The notes under the pieces: generated by a model | The model's input: the letters and a program-made list of their open reading frames with translations, nothing else | What the model was told of the DNA's origin: nothing | Databases searched by the model: none | Position numbers and translations under genes: made by a program | Origin: Cypionkella sp. | Lineage (GTDB): Bacteria; Pseudomonadota; Alphaproteobacteria; Rhodobacterales; Rhodobacteraceae | NCBI RefSeq assembly: GCF_030652235.1 | Contig: NZ_JAUSBA010000066.1 | Location: 1-64,000 of the forward strand | Length of the DNA: 64,000 bases | Direction of reading: 5' to 3' | Shown here: positions 37,793 through 48,062 of the stretch, piece after piece | Layout of the letters: each line of letters begins with the position of its first letter | How positions within the stretch are numbered: position 1 is the stretch's first letter

Positions 37793-39589
37793 TCAGGGAT
37801 TTAGGCTGCCGTCGGTGAATTGCAGCTTGGCGAGGCGGGCATAGAGGCCGCCTTGGGCCACGAGTTCGTCGTGACTGCCTATGGCGGCGATGCGGCCTTG
37901 GTCGAGGACGACGATGCGGTCGGCGCGTTTGACGGTGGCAAGGCGGTGGGCGACGACGATGACGGTGCGGCCGTGTGAGAGGTGATCGACGGCGGCTTGC
38001 ACCGCGCGTTCGGATTCGGCGTCGAGGGCGGAGGTGGCTTCATCCAGCAGCAGGACCGGGGCGTCGCGCAGGATGGCGCGGGCGATGGCGATGCGTTGTT
38101 TCTGCCCGCCCGAGAGCATGACGCCGCGCTCGCCGAGGTAGGTGTCGTAGCCGTTTGGCAGGCTGGCGATGAAGTCGTGGGCGGCGGCGGCGCGGGCGGC
38201 GGTTTCGACTTCGGCTTGGGTCGCGTCGGGGCGGCCGAAGCGGATGTTTTCCAGCGCGGAGGTGGCAAAGATCACCGGGTCTTGCGGGACGAGGGCCATG
38301 GCCGCGCGGAAATCGGTGCGGGCGAGGGATTTCAGATCTTGGCCGTCGAGGGCAAGGCTGCCGGATTGCGGGTCGTAGAAGCGCATCAGCAGTTGAAGCA
38401 CGGTGGATTTACCAGCACCAGAGGGGCCTACGAGGGCGACGGTTTCGCCGGGTTGCACGTTTAGGGTGATGCCGTGCAGAGCGGGGGCGTTGGGACGGGC
38501 GGGGTAGTGGAAGACGACGTTGTCGAGGGTGATCGCACCTTTTACCGGGCGATTCAGGGTGGCGGGATGCGGGGGTTCAGCGACCGGGTCGGTGGCGTCC
38601 AGCATCTCGACCAGACGCTCTGTGGCCCCTGCAGCGCGTTGGAGTTCGCCCCAGATTTCCGACAGTGACCCGACGGCTCCGGCGACCAGCACCGCGTAGA
38701 TGACGAATTGCACCAGTTGACCGGGGGTCATCATGCCTGCGCGGACATCGCGGGCGCCCATCCAAAGCACGCCAACGACGCCTGAGAAAACCAGAAAGAT
38801 CACGATCACCGTCATCGCGGCGCGGGTGGCCATGCGGGTTTTGGCGGAGATGAAGGATTGTTCCGACACTGCGGCAAAATCAGCGCGGGTGAGGGATTCG
38901 TGGGTGAATGACTGGACGGTTTGCACGGCAGATAGGGCTTCAGAGGCTTTGCCGGAGCTTTGCGCGATCCAGTCTTGGTTCTCGCGGCTTTGGTTGCGCA
39001 GACGGCGACCGAGGGTAATGATCGGGATGATGATGGCGGGGACGATCAGCAGGACCAATCCGGTCAGCTTGAACGAGGTCAGGCTCATCAGCACCATGCC
39101 GCCCAGCACGGTGAGCATGTTGCGCAGGGCGACGGATACCGAGGAGCCGATGACGGAGAGGATCAGGGTGGTGTCGGTGGTGATGCGGCTCAGGACTTCG
39201 CCAGTCAGGATTTTCTCAAAATACGCCGGGCTCATCCCCATCACACGGTCGAACAGGGCACGGCGGATGTCGGTGACGACGCGCTCGCCCAACCGGGTGA
39301 CGAAATAGTAGCGTATGCCGGTGCCGATGGCTAAGGCGGCGGCGATCAGCATCGCCGCGCCGAAATATTTATCGACAAGGCTAAGGTCGCCTGCGTTGAA
39401 ATTGTCAATGACGCGGCGGACGGCCATTGGCAGGATCAGGCTGACCGAGGCGGTGAGAATAAGCGCAAGACCCGCCGTGATCATCATCAGGCGATAGGGG
39501 CGCAGGAAGGGCCAGAGGCCGCGCAGGGCACCGACTTTTTTGGAAGCGGCGCGTTGTTCGATGGTGGTCTCGGCCATGATCTTGCCCAT
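37793..39589 (-). CDS. ABC exporter (fused TMD-NBD, MsbA/LapB-like)
   Basis: Walker A VGPSGAGKST, MLSGGQKQRIAIARAI, LLLDEATSALD. Confidence 0.95.
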   Translation of the reverse strand: MGKIMAETTIEQRAASKKVGALRGLWPFLRPYRLMMITAGLALILTASVSLILPMAVRRVIDNFNAGDLSLVDKYFGAAMLIAAALAIGTGIRYYFVTRLGERVVTDIRRALFDRVMGMSPAYFEKILTGEVLSRITTDTTLILSVIGSSVSVALRNMLTVLGGMVLMSLTSFKLTGLVLLIVPAIIIPIITLGRRLRNQSRENQDWIAQSSGKASEALSAVQTVQSFTHESLTRADFAAVSEQSFISAKTRMATRAAMTVIVIFLVFSGVVGVLWMGARDVRAGMMTPGQLVQFVIYAVLVAGAVGSLSEIWGELQRAAGATERLVEMLDATDPVAEPPHPATLNRPVKGAITLDNVVFHYPARPNAPALHGITLNVQPGETVALVGPSGAGKSTVLQLLMRFYDPQSGSLALDGQDLKSLARTDFRAAMALVPQDPVIFATSALENIRFGRPDATQAEVETAARAAAAHDFIASLPNGYDTYLGERGVMLSGGQKQRIAIARAILRDAPVLLLDEATSALDAESERAVQAAVDHLSHGRTVIVVAHRLATVKRADRIVVLDQGRIAAIGSHDELVAQGGLYARLAKLQFTDGSLNP

Positions 39590-39934
39590 GATTGCTTGGG
39601 GCTTCGTCTAAGCCCGTGCGCGATTGGCCGCAAGCGGCGCTATGTCGCGTGGGCCTTTGGTCTGTCGAAGCGCTGATCGAAAGCAACCTCTGCGGGGCAG
39701 AGTTTTCCGGTTCGTTGCGCATAAGTAGTAAGGCGTTGCGCAAGGTGCGTGGTGCCACAAACCGTCGGCAGGGAAATCGCGGCGCGGCTGACAGGGCGGA
39801 CGCGGCAACGCGCCTGCCGCGGGCAGCCAGGCGCGGCCCGATTTATTTTCAAACAAATCGGGCAACAAGGCCAGCGTTGCGCCCTTTTGTATTTGAGGTG
39901 GGCGTGGCACTTTACCCGCGAAATGGAGGCGGAC

Positions 39935-40756
39935 ATGGTTGATTACTTCACAGCAACAGATGGCGCAAAGCTGGCTTTCAGCGATGAGGGCGAAGGCTTG
40001 CCGCTGCTCTGCCTTGCTGGCCTGACCCGCACGATGGGCGATTTCGATTATCTGCGGCCACATCTGCCACCTGTGCGGTTGATCCGGATGGATTATCGCG
40101 GGCGGGGGGCCAGCGATTGGACGGGGGCTGCGACGTATACCGTGCCGCAAGAGGCCAAGGATGCTTTGGCGTTGCTGGATCATCTGGGCGTGGCGCGGGC
40201 GGCAGTTTTGGGCACCTCGCGCGGGGGGTTGATCGGGATGTTGCTGGCGGTTTTGGCGCAGGATCGGCTGGCGGGGTTGTGTCTGAATGACGTGGGGCCA
40301 GTGATTGAGCGCAAAGGGCTGGAGCGGATTTTCGACTATGTCGGGCGCAATCCGTTTGTGAAAACCCATGCGGCGCTGGTGGATCGTTTGCCGGGGGCGA
40401 TGCCGGGGTTTGTGGTCTCGCCTGCGCGGTGGGCGGAGGAGGCGCGGCTGCATTACCGCGAAGGGCCGGAGGGGTTGCGGATTACCTATGATCCGGCGTT
40501 GCGCGAGAGCTTTCTGGCGGGGTTTGAGGCGCCAGCGGTGGATGCCTGGCCGTTGTTTGACGCCTGCGCAGGGCTGCCTTTGGCGCTGATCTGGGGGGCG
40601 AATTCGGATTTGTTGAGCATGGAAACAGTGACAGAGATGCAAAAGCGGCGGCCGGATATGATCTTTGGGCGGGTGCCAGACCGGGCGCATATTCCGTTTC
40701 TGGATGAGCCGGAAAGTTTGGCGGTTGTGCGGGCGTTTCTAAAGGCTTGCAGATGA
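39935..40756 (+). CDS. Alpha/beta hydrolase
   Basis: Nucleophile elbow LGTSRGG; ATG at 39935. Confidence 0.9.
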   Translation: MVDYFTATDGAKLAFSDEGEGLPLLCLAGLTRTMGDFDYLRPHLPPVRLIRMDYRGRGASDWTGAATYTVPQEAKDALALLDHLGVARAAVLGTSRGGLIGMLLAVLAQDRLAGLCLNDVGPVIERKGLERIFDYVGRNPFVKTHAALVDRLPGAMPGFVVSPARWAEEARLHYREGPEGLRITYDPALRESFLAGFEAPAVDAWPLFDACAGLPLALIWGANSDLLSMETVTEMQKRRPDMIFGRVPDRAHIPFLDEPESLAVVRAFLKACR

Positions 40757-41700
40757 ATATCGAGATGATCCGGGCCGCGGCGGGGCGGCTTGCGGGCCAT
40801 GCGCGGCTGACGCCTTTGCTGAATGCGCCATTGCTTGACCGGATAGCCGGGCGGCGGGTGGTGGTGAAGGCGGAATGCTTGCAGTGGACGGGGAGTTTTA
40901 AGTATCGCGGCGGCTGGGCGGCGGTTTCGGCTTTGCGGGGGGCTTCGGGGGTGATTGCATTTTCCTCGGGCAATCATGCGCAGGGGGTGGCTTTGGCGGC
41001 AGCCCAGCATGGCTTGGCGGCGGTGATCGTGATGCCAGCGGATGCGCCGTCGGTGAAGATTGAGAACACGCGGGCTTATGGGGCCGAGGTGGTTCTCTAT
41101 GATCGGGAAACCGAGGACCGGGATGCGATTGGGGCGGCACTGGCGGCAGAGCGCGACTTGGTTTTGGTGCGGCCCTATGACGAGCCAGAGGTGATTGCGG
41201 GGCAAGGGTCGGTGGGGCTGGAGATTGTGGCGCAATTTGAGGCTGGGTTTGGCGGTGAGGCCGAGGTGTTGACCTGTTGCGGCGGCGGCGGGTTGACTTC
41301 GGGGGTGGCGCTGGCTTGCGAGGGGCGGTTTCGGGTGCGGACGGTGGAGCCTGCGGGGTTTGACGATGTGGCGCGATCGCTTTCCTTGGGCGCGCGGCTG
41401 CGCAATGCCACGCTGGCGGGGTCGATCTGCGATGCGATTGTCACGCCAACGCCGGGAGAGATCACCTTTCCGATCATGCACCGCTTGTGCGGGCCGGGAT
41501 TGGTGGTGAGCGATGACGAGGCGCTTCGGGCGATGGTGTTGGCGTTTCAGCATCTGCGCATCGTGTTGGAGCCGGGTGGGGCGGTGGCTTTGGCGGCGGC
41601 CTTGTTCCGTGAGGGGTTGCCCGAGACGGTGATTGCGGTGGCTTCGGGGGGCAATGTCGATCCGGCGGTGTTTCGGGGTGCGATGGAGCGGTTTGGCTGA
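40753..41700 (+). CDS. PLP-dependent threonine/serine dehydratase family
   Basis: ECLQWTGSFKYRGGW; SSGNHAQGVALAA; CGGGGLTSG. Confidence 0.9.
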   Translation: MNIEMIRAAAGRLAGHARLTPLLNAPLLDRIAGRRVVVKAECLQWTGSFKYRGGWAAVSALRGASGVIAFSSGNHAQGVALAAAQHGLAAVIVMPADAPSVKIENTRAYGAEVVLYDRETEDRDAIGAALAAERDLVLVRPYDEPEVIAGQGSVGLEIVAQFEAGFGGEAEVLTCCGGGGLTSGVALACEGRFRVRTVEPAGFDDVARSLSLGARLRNATLAGSICDAIVTPTPGEITFPIMHRLCGPGLVVSDDEALRAMVLAFQHLRIVLEPGGAVALAAALFREGLPETVIAVASGGNVDPAVFRGAMERFG

Positions 41701-42488
41701 TGGCTTTGGTTTATCTCGACGATATTCGGTTGAATGCAGAGGTGTCGGGGCCTGTGGGCGGACCTGCGGTGGTGTTGCTGCATGCTTTGGGGACCAATCT
41801 GACGATCTGGGATGAGGTGGTGGGGCTGCTGCCCGCCGGTTGTCGGATTTTGCGGTTTGATCAGCGCGGGCATGGGCTGTCGGATGTGCCAGAGCCCCCC
41901 TATGCGATGGGCGCGCTGATCCGGGACGGCGAGCGGATGATGGCGCATTTCGGGCTGCGCGATGCGGTGGTGGTGGGGTTGTCTTTGGGCGGGCTGGTGG
42001 CGCAGGGGCTGGCGGTGAAGCGGCTGGATCTGGTGCGCGGGATGGTGTTGAGCAATACGGCCGCCAAGATCGGCTCGGCGCAGATGTGGGGCGAGCGGGT
42101 GGCGCAGGTTGAGGCCCGCGGTTTGGCAGACTATGCGCCCGGCGCTATGGCGCGGATGTTTGGGCGGCGTTGGCAGGATGTGGCGGGGATGCCGCGGGTA
42201 CGGGCGATGCTGGAGGGCATGGATGCGCGCGGCTGGGTCGGTTGTGCGCGTGCGATTGCGGGGACGGATTTTTACACGCAGGCGGCGGGGCTGACTTTGC
42301 CGACTTTGGCGATTGCCGGGGCGCTGGATGGCACCACGCCGCCTGATCTGGTGCGCGAGACGGCGGATTTGATTTTGGGCAGTCGATTTCACTTGATGCG
42401 GAGCGCGGGGCATTTGCCGATGGTCGAGAAGCCGGAGGACTGGGCTGCGGTGGTCACGGAGTTTTTGGCTTCGGTTGGGCAGGTTTGA
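41700..42488 (+). CDS. Alpha/beta hydrolase, 3-oxoadipate enol-lactonase-like
   Basis: VLLHALGTNLTIWDEV, RFDQRGHGLSD, VVGLSLGGLVAQGLA. Confidence 0.85.
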   Translation: MALVYLDDIRLNAEVSGPVGGPAVVLLHALGTNLTIWDEVVGLLPAGCRILRFDQRGHGLSDVPEPPYAMGALIRDGERMMAHFGLRDAVVVGLSLGGLVAQGLAVKRLDLVRGMVLSNTAAKIGSAQMWGERVAQVEARGLADYAPGAMARMFGRRWQDVAGMPRVRAMLEGMDARGWVGCARAIAGTDFYTQAAGLTLPTLAIAGALDGTTPPDLVRETADLILGSRFHLMRSAGHLPMVEKPEDWAAVVTEFLASVGQV

Positions 42489-42500
42489 GGCGTTGAAATG

Positions 42501-42561
42501 GGGGCCTGCCCCCACACCCCCGGAGTATTTGTGCCAAGATGAAAGCAAATTTTAATCAAGT
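42501..42561. repeat. Intergenic repeat family A, diverged copy 3
   Basis: GGGGGCCTGCCCCC hairpin then ACACCCCCGGAGTATTTGTGCCAAGATGAAAGCAAATTTTAATCAAG. Confidence 0.5.
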
Positions 42562-42609
42562 TGTTGAGGATTTGCGTTATGTCGGCGGCTTGGTTTTGAT
42601 GAGGTCTTC

Positions 42610-43827
42610 ATGTTCGCGCGCGCCAATCTGAGTTTGCTGTTCATTCTGTTCACCGTTGGCTTAGATGCGATTGGCATTGGGCTGATCTTTCCGGTGATGC
42701 CGGATTTGATGGAGGATGTGACGCACGCGGGCTTGGGCGAGGCGGCGCTGTGGGGTGGGGTTTTGGCGGCCTCGTTTGCGGTGATGCAGTTTTTGTGCGG
42801 GCCTTTGGTGGGCAATTTGTCGGACCGCTATGGGCGCCGCCCCGTGTTGTTGGTGTCATTGGCGGTGATGGCGCTGGATTATGTCGCGATGGCTTTGGCG
42901 CATACGGTCTGGCTGTTGTTGGCCGCGCGGCTTGTGGCGGGGGTGGCGGCGGCGACACATGCGACGGCGAATGCTTATGTGGCGGATATCTCAACACCGG
43001 ATGAGCGGGCCAAGCGGTTTGGGCTGATAGGCGCTGCGTTTGGCATTGGCTTTGTGGCGGGCCCGATGTTGGGCGGCTTGCTGGCGGGGATTGATGTGCG
43101 CGCGCCGTTTTGGGCGGCGGCGGGCTTGGCTTTGGCGAACCTGGTGTTTGGCTGGTTTGTGATGCCGGAGAGCTTGGGGCTTGAGAAGCGGCGCGGGTTT
43201 ACGCTGGCGCGGGCCAATCCTTTGGCCTCGCTCCGCGCGGTGCGGCGGCTGCCGGGGTTGCAGCGGTTGTTGCTGGTGAGTTTTCTCTATGCGGTGACCT
43301 TCAACGTCTGGCCTGCAATCTGGGCGTATTATGGCAAGGCTGCGTTTGGCTGGAACGCGCAATGGATCGGCTTTGGATTGGCCGCTTTTGGAGTTTGCAT
43401 GGCGCTGACGCAGGCTTTGCTGCTGGCCCCGATGATTCGGCGCTTGGGCGAGCGACGCACGGCGGCGGTGGGGATGGGGTTGGAGGTGGTGTCTTACGGG
43501 TTTTACGGCTTTGCCACCTCGGGGTTCTGGGCCTTGGTGTTCACGCCGATTGCGGCTTTGGGTGGGGTGACCGGACCGAGTTTGCAGGCGATGATGTCAC
43601 GCGCGGTGCCGGAAAATCAGCAGGGCGAGTTGCAGGGGGTGAATTCGTCGCTGAACGCTTTGGCGATGATTGTGGCCCCTTTGGTGATGACTTGGGTGTT
43701 TGGCATCTTCACCTCTGTTTCGGCGCCATTTTACCTTCCGGGCGCGCCGTTTCTGCTGTCTGCGACAATTATGGTCGCGGTCGTTATACTCTTTGTCGCA
43801 GGAACGCGCGAAGCGAAGCGGCCGTGA
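42610..43827 (+). CDS. MFS transporter (TetA-like)
   Basis: DAIGIGLIFPVMPDLM; GNLSDRYGRRPVLL. Confidence 0.9.
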   Translation: MFARANLSLLFILFTVGLDAIGIGLIFPVMPDLMEDVTHAGLGEAALWGGVLAASFAVMQFLCGPLVGNLSDRYGRRPVLLVSLAVMALDYVAMALAHTVWLLLAARLVAGVAAATHATANAYVADISTPDERAKRFGLIGAAFGIGFVAGPMLGGLLAGIDVRAPFWAAAGLALANLVFGWFVMPESLGLEKRRGFTLARANPLASLRAVRRLPGLQRLLLVSFLYAVTFNVWPAIWAYYGKAAFGWNAQWIGFGLAAFGVCMALTQALLLAPMIRRLGERRTAAVGMGLEVVSYGFYGFATSGFWALVFTPIAALGGVTGPSLQAMMSRAVPENQQGELQGVNSSLNALAMIVAPLVMTWVFGIFTSVSAPFYLPGAPFLLSATIMVAVVILFVAGTREAKRP

Positions 43828-43857
43828 GCTAGCCTAACCCCAAACAGGGGGTGCCTT

Positions 43858-45099
43858 ATGAAGCTGCGCGATCTTGAGATTTTCACTGTAGCGCCGCCTG
43901 CGCCGGGTTGGGGCGGGCGCTATTGGACCTTTGTCAAGCTGACCACCGATAACGGGATCGTCGGCTACGGCGAGTGCTATGCCTCGACCGTGGGGCCGCG
44001 CGCGATGGGGGCGGTGATTGAGGATGTGTTTGAGCGGCATATGCTGGGCGAGAACCCTGAGAATATCGAGCTGATGTATCGCCGGGCTTATTCGGCGGGC
44101 TTCACGCAGCGGCCTGATCCGACGGTGATGGGGGCGTTTTCGGGGTTGGAGATTGCCTGCTGGGATATTCTGGGCAAGGCGCGCGACCGTCCGGTTTGGG
44201 CGTTGCTCGGCGGGATGATGAATGAAAAGGTGCGGTCTTACACCTATCTTTATCCTGAAGCGGGCGAGATTCCGGCGGATTTTTGGGTCAATGCGGATAT
44301 GGCAGCCGAGGCCGCAGCGCGCTATGTGAAACAGGGTTTCACTGCCGTGAAATTTGACCCGGCTGGCCCCTATACCATTCGTGGCGGGCATGAACCTGCG
44401 ATGTCAGATATTTCGCGCTCGGTGGAGTTTTGCCGCAAAATCCGCGAGGCGGTGGGCGATAAGGCTGATCTTCTGTTTGGCACGCATGGCCAGTTTACCA
44501 CGCCGGGGGCGATCCGGCTGGGGGTGGCGATCGAGCCCTATAACCCGCTGTGGTATGAAGAACCGATTCCGCCGGACAATCTGGCCGAGTTTGCAGAAGT
44601 GGCGCGGTCGGTGCGGGTGCCTTTGGCGACGGGCGAGCGGCTGACCACCAAAGCCGAGTTTGGTGCGCTGTTGCGGCATGGCGGGGTGCGGATTTTGCAG
44701 CCTGCGCTGGGGCGGGTTGGCGGTATCTGGGAGGCCAAGAAAATCGCGGCAATGGCCGAGGTTTACAACGCCGAGATGGCACCGCATCTTTATGCGGGCC
44801 CGGTGGAATGGGCGGCGAACGTGCATTTCGCGGTGTCGATCCCGAATATATTGATGGCCGAGACCATCCAGACCGGGGGCGAGTTTCATTTAAAGCTGAT
44901 CAAGAACAGCTTGAAATGGGAGGATGGCTATATCCTGCCGCCGACGGCTCCGGGTCTGGGCATCGAGTTTGACGAGGATGTCGCGCGGGCGCATCCTTAT
45001 ACCGGGACAGGCTTGCATTTGCAGATGCAGGAAGCGCCGTGTGATTACCTGCATGGCAATCGGTTTGAGGGGGGTGCGCCGGCACCTACATCGGTCTGA
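43858..45099 (+). CDS. Mandelate racemase/muconate lactonizing enzyme family (sugar-acid dehydratase-like)
   Basis: Enolase-superfamily features: GIVGYGECYAS, AVKFDPAGPY, PLATGERLTTKAEF. Confidence 0.9.
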   Translation: MKLRDLEIFTVAPPAPGWGGRYWTFVKLTTDNGIVGYGECYASTVGPRAMGAVIEDVFERHMLGENPENIELMYRRAYSAGFTQRPDPTVMGAFSGLEIACWDILGKARDRPVWALLGGMMNEKVRSYTYLYPEAGEIPADFWVNADMAAEAAARYVKQGFTAVKFDPAGPYTIRGGHEPAMSDISRSVEFCRKIREAVGDKADLLFGTHGQFTTPGAIRLGVAIEPYNPLWYEEPIPPDNLAEFAEVARSVRVPLATGERLTTKAEFGALLRHGGVRILQPALGRVGGIWEAKKIAAMAEVYNAEMAPHLYAGPVEWAANVHFAVSIPNILMAETIQTGGEFHLKLIKNSLKWEDGYILPPTAPGLGIEFDEDVARAHPYTGTGLHLQMQEAPCDYLHGNRFEGGAPAPTSV

Positions 45100-45147
45100 G
45101 CCAGATTTACTTTTAAGAAGCGCGCCGTGCTTTGACGCGGCGCGCTT

Positions 45148-45222
45148 TTCCCCGCGGGGAATGACTTGTGCCTAGATCCCGAGTTTCGGGGGCATGGCTA
45201 CCATATGTTGTGGTCTATGCCG
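45148..45222 (-). repeat. Composite intergenic element B, copy 2 (opposite orientation)
   Basis: Reverse complement: CATAGACCACAACATATGGTAGCC...GGCACAAGTCATTCCCCGCGGGGAAAAG. Confidence 0.6.
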
Positions 45223-45425
45223 CAAATGCGCAGACCTCTGTCCACGTCGATAGGGCCAAACCGCTGCCAAACGGTGTTTGGGGCTCTTTTTGCGCCAGAT
45301 GATCCCCCGGGCGTCGGCTGACCGCAAAAACAGCTGCGTTGTAGCGGGGCCCCTATTTTTTCAAAAATCGGCTGTTGACGGTGGCAGATTTCGCGTAAAA
45401 TACAGCATCCCATAAGGATTTTTGC

Positions 45426-47366
45426 ATGACCGATTTTCTGTTATTGGCTTTCATTTTCCTTGTCGCCGGAGTGTTTGCGGTGCCGATTGCGGCACGCCTT
45501 GGGCTTGGGTCGGTGCTGGGCTATCTGATCGCGGGGATTTTGATCAGCCCGGTGCTGGCGATTTTGCAGGTGGATCTGATCTCGATCCAGCATTTCGGCG
45601 AATTCGGCGTGGTGATGATGCTGTTTCTGGTCGGGCTGGAGCTGGAGCCGAAAAACCTGTGGGACATGCGGGCCCGGCTGCTTGGGCTTGGCGGGGGGCA
45701 GGTGGCTTTGACCGTGCTGGCGGTGATGGCGGTGGCGATGGCGGTCGGGCAGGTGTGGTCGGTGGCTTTGGCGGTGGGGCTGGTGTTTTCGCTGTCGTCC
45801 ACCGCGATTGTTTTGCAAAGCTTGGGCGAAAAGGGGCTGCTGAAAAGCGATGCCGGGCAGGCCAGTTTTGCGGTATTGTTGACGCAGGATATTGCGGTGA
45901 TCCCGATGCTGGCGCTGATCCCGCTGTTGGCTTTGCCGGAATTGCAAGGCAGCCATAGCGTCACCGATCATGCCGAGGCGTTCACGCTGGTTGCGGGGAT
46001 GAACGGCTGGCAGGTGGCGCTGGTCAATATCGCGGCGATCATTGGTGTGGTGCTGGGCGGTAGTTATCTGACCCGGCCGGTGTTCCGGTTTGTGGCCTCG
46101 GCGCAGTTGCATGAATTGTTCACGGCAACGGCGCTGATGATGGTGATTGGTATTGCTTTGCTGATGACGCTGGTGGGGTTGTCGCCCGCTTTGGGGACGT
46201 TCTTGGCGGGGGTGGTGCTGGCGAATTCGGAGTATCGGCATGAGCTGGAGTCGGATATTGACCCGTTCAAGGCGCTGTTGCTTGGGCTGTTTTTCATGAC
46301 CGTCGGGGCTGGGGTGAATTTCGCGCTGCTTTGGGATAATCTGGGGCAGATCTTGGCGTTGACGCTTGGGCTGATCGCGGTGAAGGTGCTGGTTTTGCTG
46401 GTGCTGGGGCGGGTGTTCAAACTGGCGGGTGCGGATAAGTGGCTGTTTGGGCTGGCTTTGGCGCAGGCAGGGGAGTTTGGCTTTGTGCTGATCTCGCTTA
46501 TGGTGTCTTCTGCCGTGTTGCCGCCCGAGATTGCCGACAAACTGCTGTTGATCGTGGCTTTGTCGATGCTGCTGACACCGGGGCTGTTCATCTTTTACGA
46601 TAAGGTGATCGCACCGCGTTTTGCCGAGACGGCGCAGCGCGAGGCCGATGAGATCACCGATCCAAGCCATATCATCATCGCAGGGATCGGCCGTGTTGGC
46701 GGCTTGGTCAACCGGATGCTAAGGGCTGCGGGCTATCATACGACGGTGATTGACTTTAGCAGCAAGCAGTTGGAAATGATGTCTAAATTTGGCATCAAGG
46801 CCTATTTCGGCGATGCCTCACGCCCCGATATGCTGCATTCAGCGGGGATTGCCGAGGCCAAGTTGTTGGTGATTGCAATTGATGACCGCGACCAGATCAC
46901 CGAAATGGTGCGCCATGCGGTGGCGGCTTATCCGAACCTGCATGTGATCGCGCGGGCGGTGGATCGTAACCATGTTTATGATCTGTGGGCGGCAGGGTGC
47001 CGGGATGTTATCCGCGAAACCTATGACAGCTCGATCCGCATGGGGCGGTCGGCGTTCGAGGCTTTGGGCGCGACGCCCGAGCAGGCCGAAGCGATGCGGC
47101 AGGTTTATCATGTGGCAGATCAGAAGATCATGCGGGCGATGGCTGATCATTATGATCCGAACATCCCGAACTTTGAGAATGCCGCCTATGTGGCGCGGGC
47201 GCGGGAGCTGAGCGCCCAAGTTGAGCAAAAGCTGATCGTGAAATTCGCCGAGATTTTGGGCAAGCCCGCTTTTGAAACGCTGCTGCCGGGGGCCGAGCGC
47301 GGGGGCTTGGAAGAGCGAAATGAACCGCCCTTGGAAAATGTCGAGCCAGAGAAAGTGTCCGGCTGA
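45426..47366 (+). CDS. Monovalent cation:proton antiporter-2 (KefB/KefC-like) with RCK domain
   Basis: CPA2 membrane domain; HIIIAGIGRVGGLVNRMLRAAG Rossmann motif. Confidence 0.95.
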   Translation: MTDFLLLAFIFLVAGVFAVPIAARLGLGSVLGYLIAGILISPVLAILQVDLISIQHFGEFGVVMMLFLVGLELEPKNLWDMRARLLGLGGGQVALTVLAVMAVAMAVGQVWSVALAVGLVFSLSSTAIVLQSLGEKGLLKSDAGQASFAVLLTQDIAVIPMLALIPLLALPELQGSHSVTDHAEAFTLVAGMNGWQVALVNIAAIIGVVLGGSYLTRPVFRFVASAQLHELFTATALMMVIGIALLMTLVGLSPALGTFLAGVVLANSEYRHELESDIDPFKALLLGLFFMTVGAGVNFALLWDNLGQILALTLGLIAVKVLVLLVLGRVFKLAGADKWLFGLALAQAGEFGFVLISLMVSSAVLPPEIADKLLLIVALSMLLTPGLFIFYDKVIAPRFAETAQREADEITDPSHIIIAGIGRVGGLVNRMLRAAGYHTTVIDFSSKQLEMMSKFGIKAYFGDASRPDMLHSAGIAEAKLLVIAIDDRDQITEMVRHAVAAYPNLHVIARAVDRNHVYDLWAAGCRDVIRETYDSSIRMGRSAFEALGATPEQAEAMRQVYHVADQKIMRAMADHYDPNIPNFENAAYVARARELSAQVEQKLIVKFAEILGKPAFETLLPGAERGGLEERNEPPLENVEPEKVSG

Positions 47367-47408
47367 GCCCGCGTTTCTGGCGAAGCCCACGCTTCCGCTC
47401 AGGCCCGG

Positions 47409-47864
47409 TCAGCCAAGCTGCGACAACAGCTGTGCCAAGGCTTTGGGATCGGTTGACGCTTGGGTTTTGGCCAGTTGGGCGTGAAGCTTGCCATGCTCGG
47501 CGCGCCAGAGTGGGGTTGCTTGTGCGATCAGAACGCGGCCTGCCTCGGTCAGCACGGGGCGGCGGGCACGGGCGTCTGACTGATCGGCGGTAAGCTGCAA
47601 AAGCCCGCGCTTTTCCAATGTCTTGGCCGCTGCCGTCATGGTGGTGGCGTCCATCGCCAGAAACTCGGCAAGTTCGCCCAAGCGCGGCTGCCATTGGCCG
47701 CTGAGGGCCACCAGCATCGAAAATTGGCCGTTGGTCAGGCCTAAGGGCGCGAACAGGCGGTCAAATCGGCGCGCCAGTTTGCGGGCCGCGCGTTGGGCGG
47801 CGAGGCACAGGCATTGGTCGCGGATCTGAAGAACGGTTTCATTCGGGAGGCTGGATGAATGCAT
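47409..47864 (-). CDS. MarR family transcriptional regulator
   Basis: LGELAEFLAMDATTMTAAAKTLEKRGLLQ. Confidence 0.85.
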   Translation of the reverse strand: MHSSSLPNETVLQIRDQCLCLAAQRAARKLARRFDRLFAPLGLTNGQFSMLVALSGQWQPRLGELAEFLAMDATTMTAAAKTLEKRGLLQLTADQSDARARRPVLTEAGRVLIAQATPLWRAEHGKLHAQLAKTQASTDPKALAQLLSQLG

Positions 47865-48033
47865 TTTACATTGATATCAAGCCAAATGGATAGAGGCAAG
47901 CTGCGGGTTGTCGCCGCAGGTTAGCATGGCATATGCACCGTATCGCTGGATAATCATCGCGGCAGGCGGGGTGACGGGCTGCGTGGTGATTTTGCGAAGC
48001 CGCCAGTGGTGGGGGCTTTCGCGTAAGGGATAG

Positions 48034-48054
48034 CCCTGCCCTATCCGGGCAGGG
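48034..48054 (-). terminator. Hairpin downstream of the ABC transporter operon
   Basis: CCCTGCCC-TATCC-GGGCAGGG; weak T-run. Confidence 0.4.
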
Positions 48055-48062
48055 TTTGGAGT

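Noticed and set aside
39608-42548. Long minus ORFs 39608..40690, 40486..41553, 41547..42548
   Set aside because: Arg/Pro/His-rich shadows opposite the hydrolase, dehydratase and lactonase-like genes.
45422-46670. 45422..45958 (+) and 45441..46670 (-) ORFs
   Set aside because: Alternate-frame translations of the KefB-type antiporter; low-complexity Gly or Gln/His-rich.
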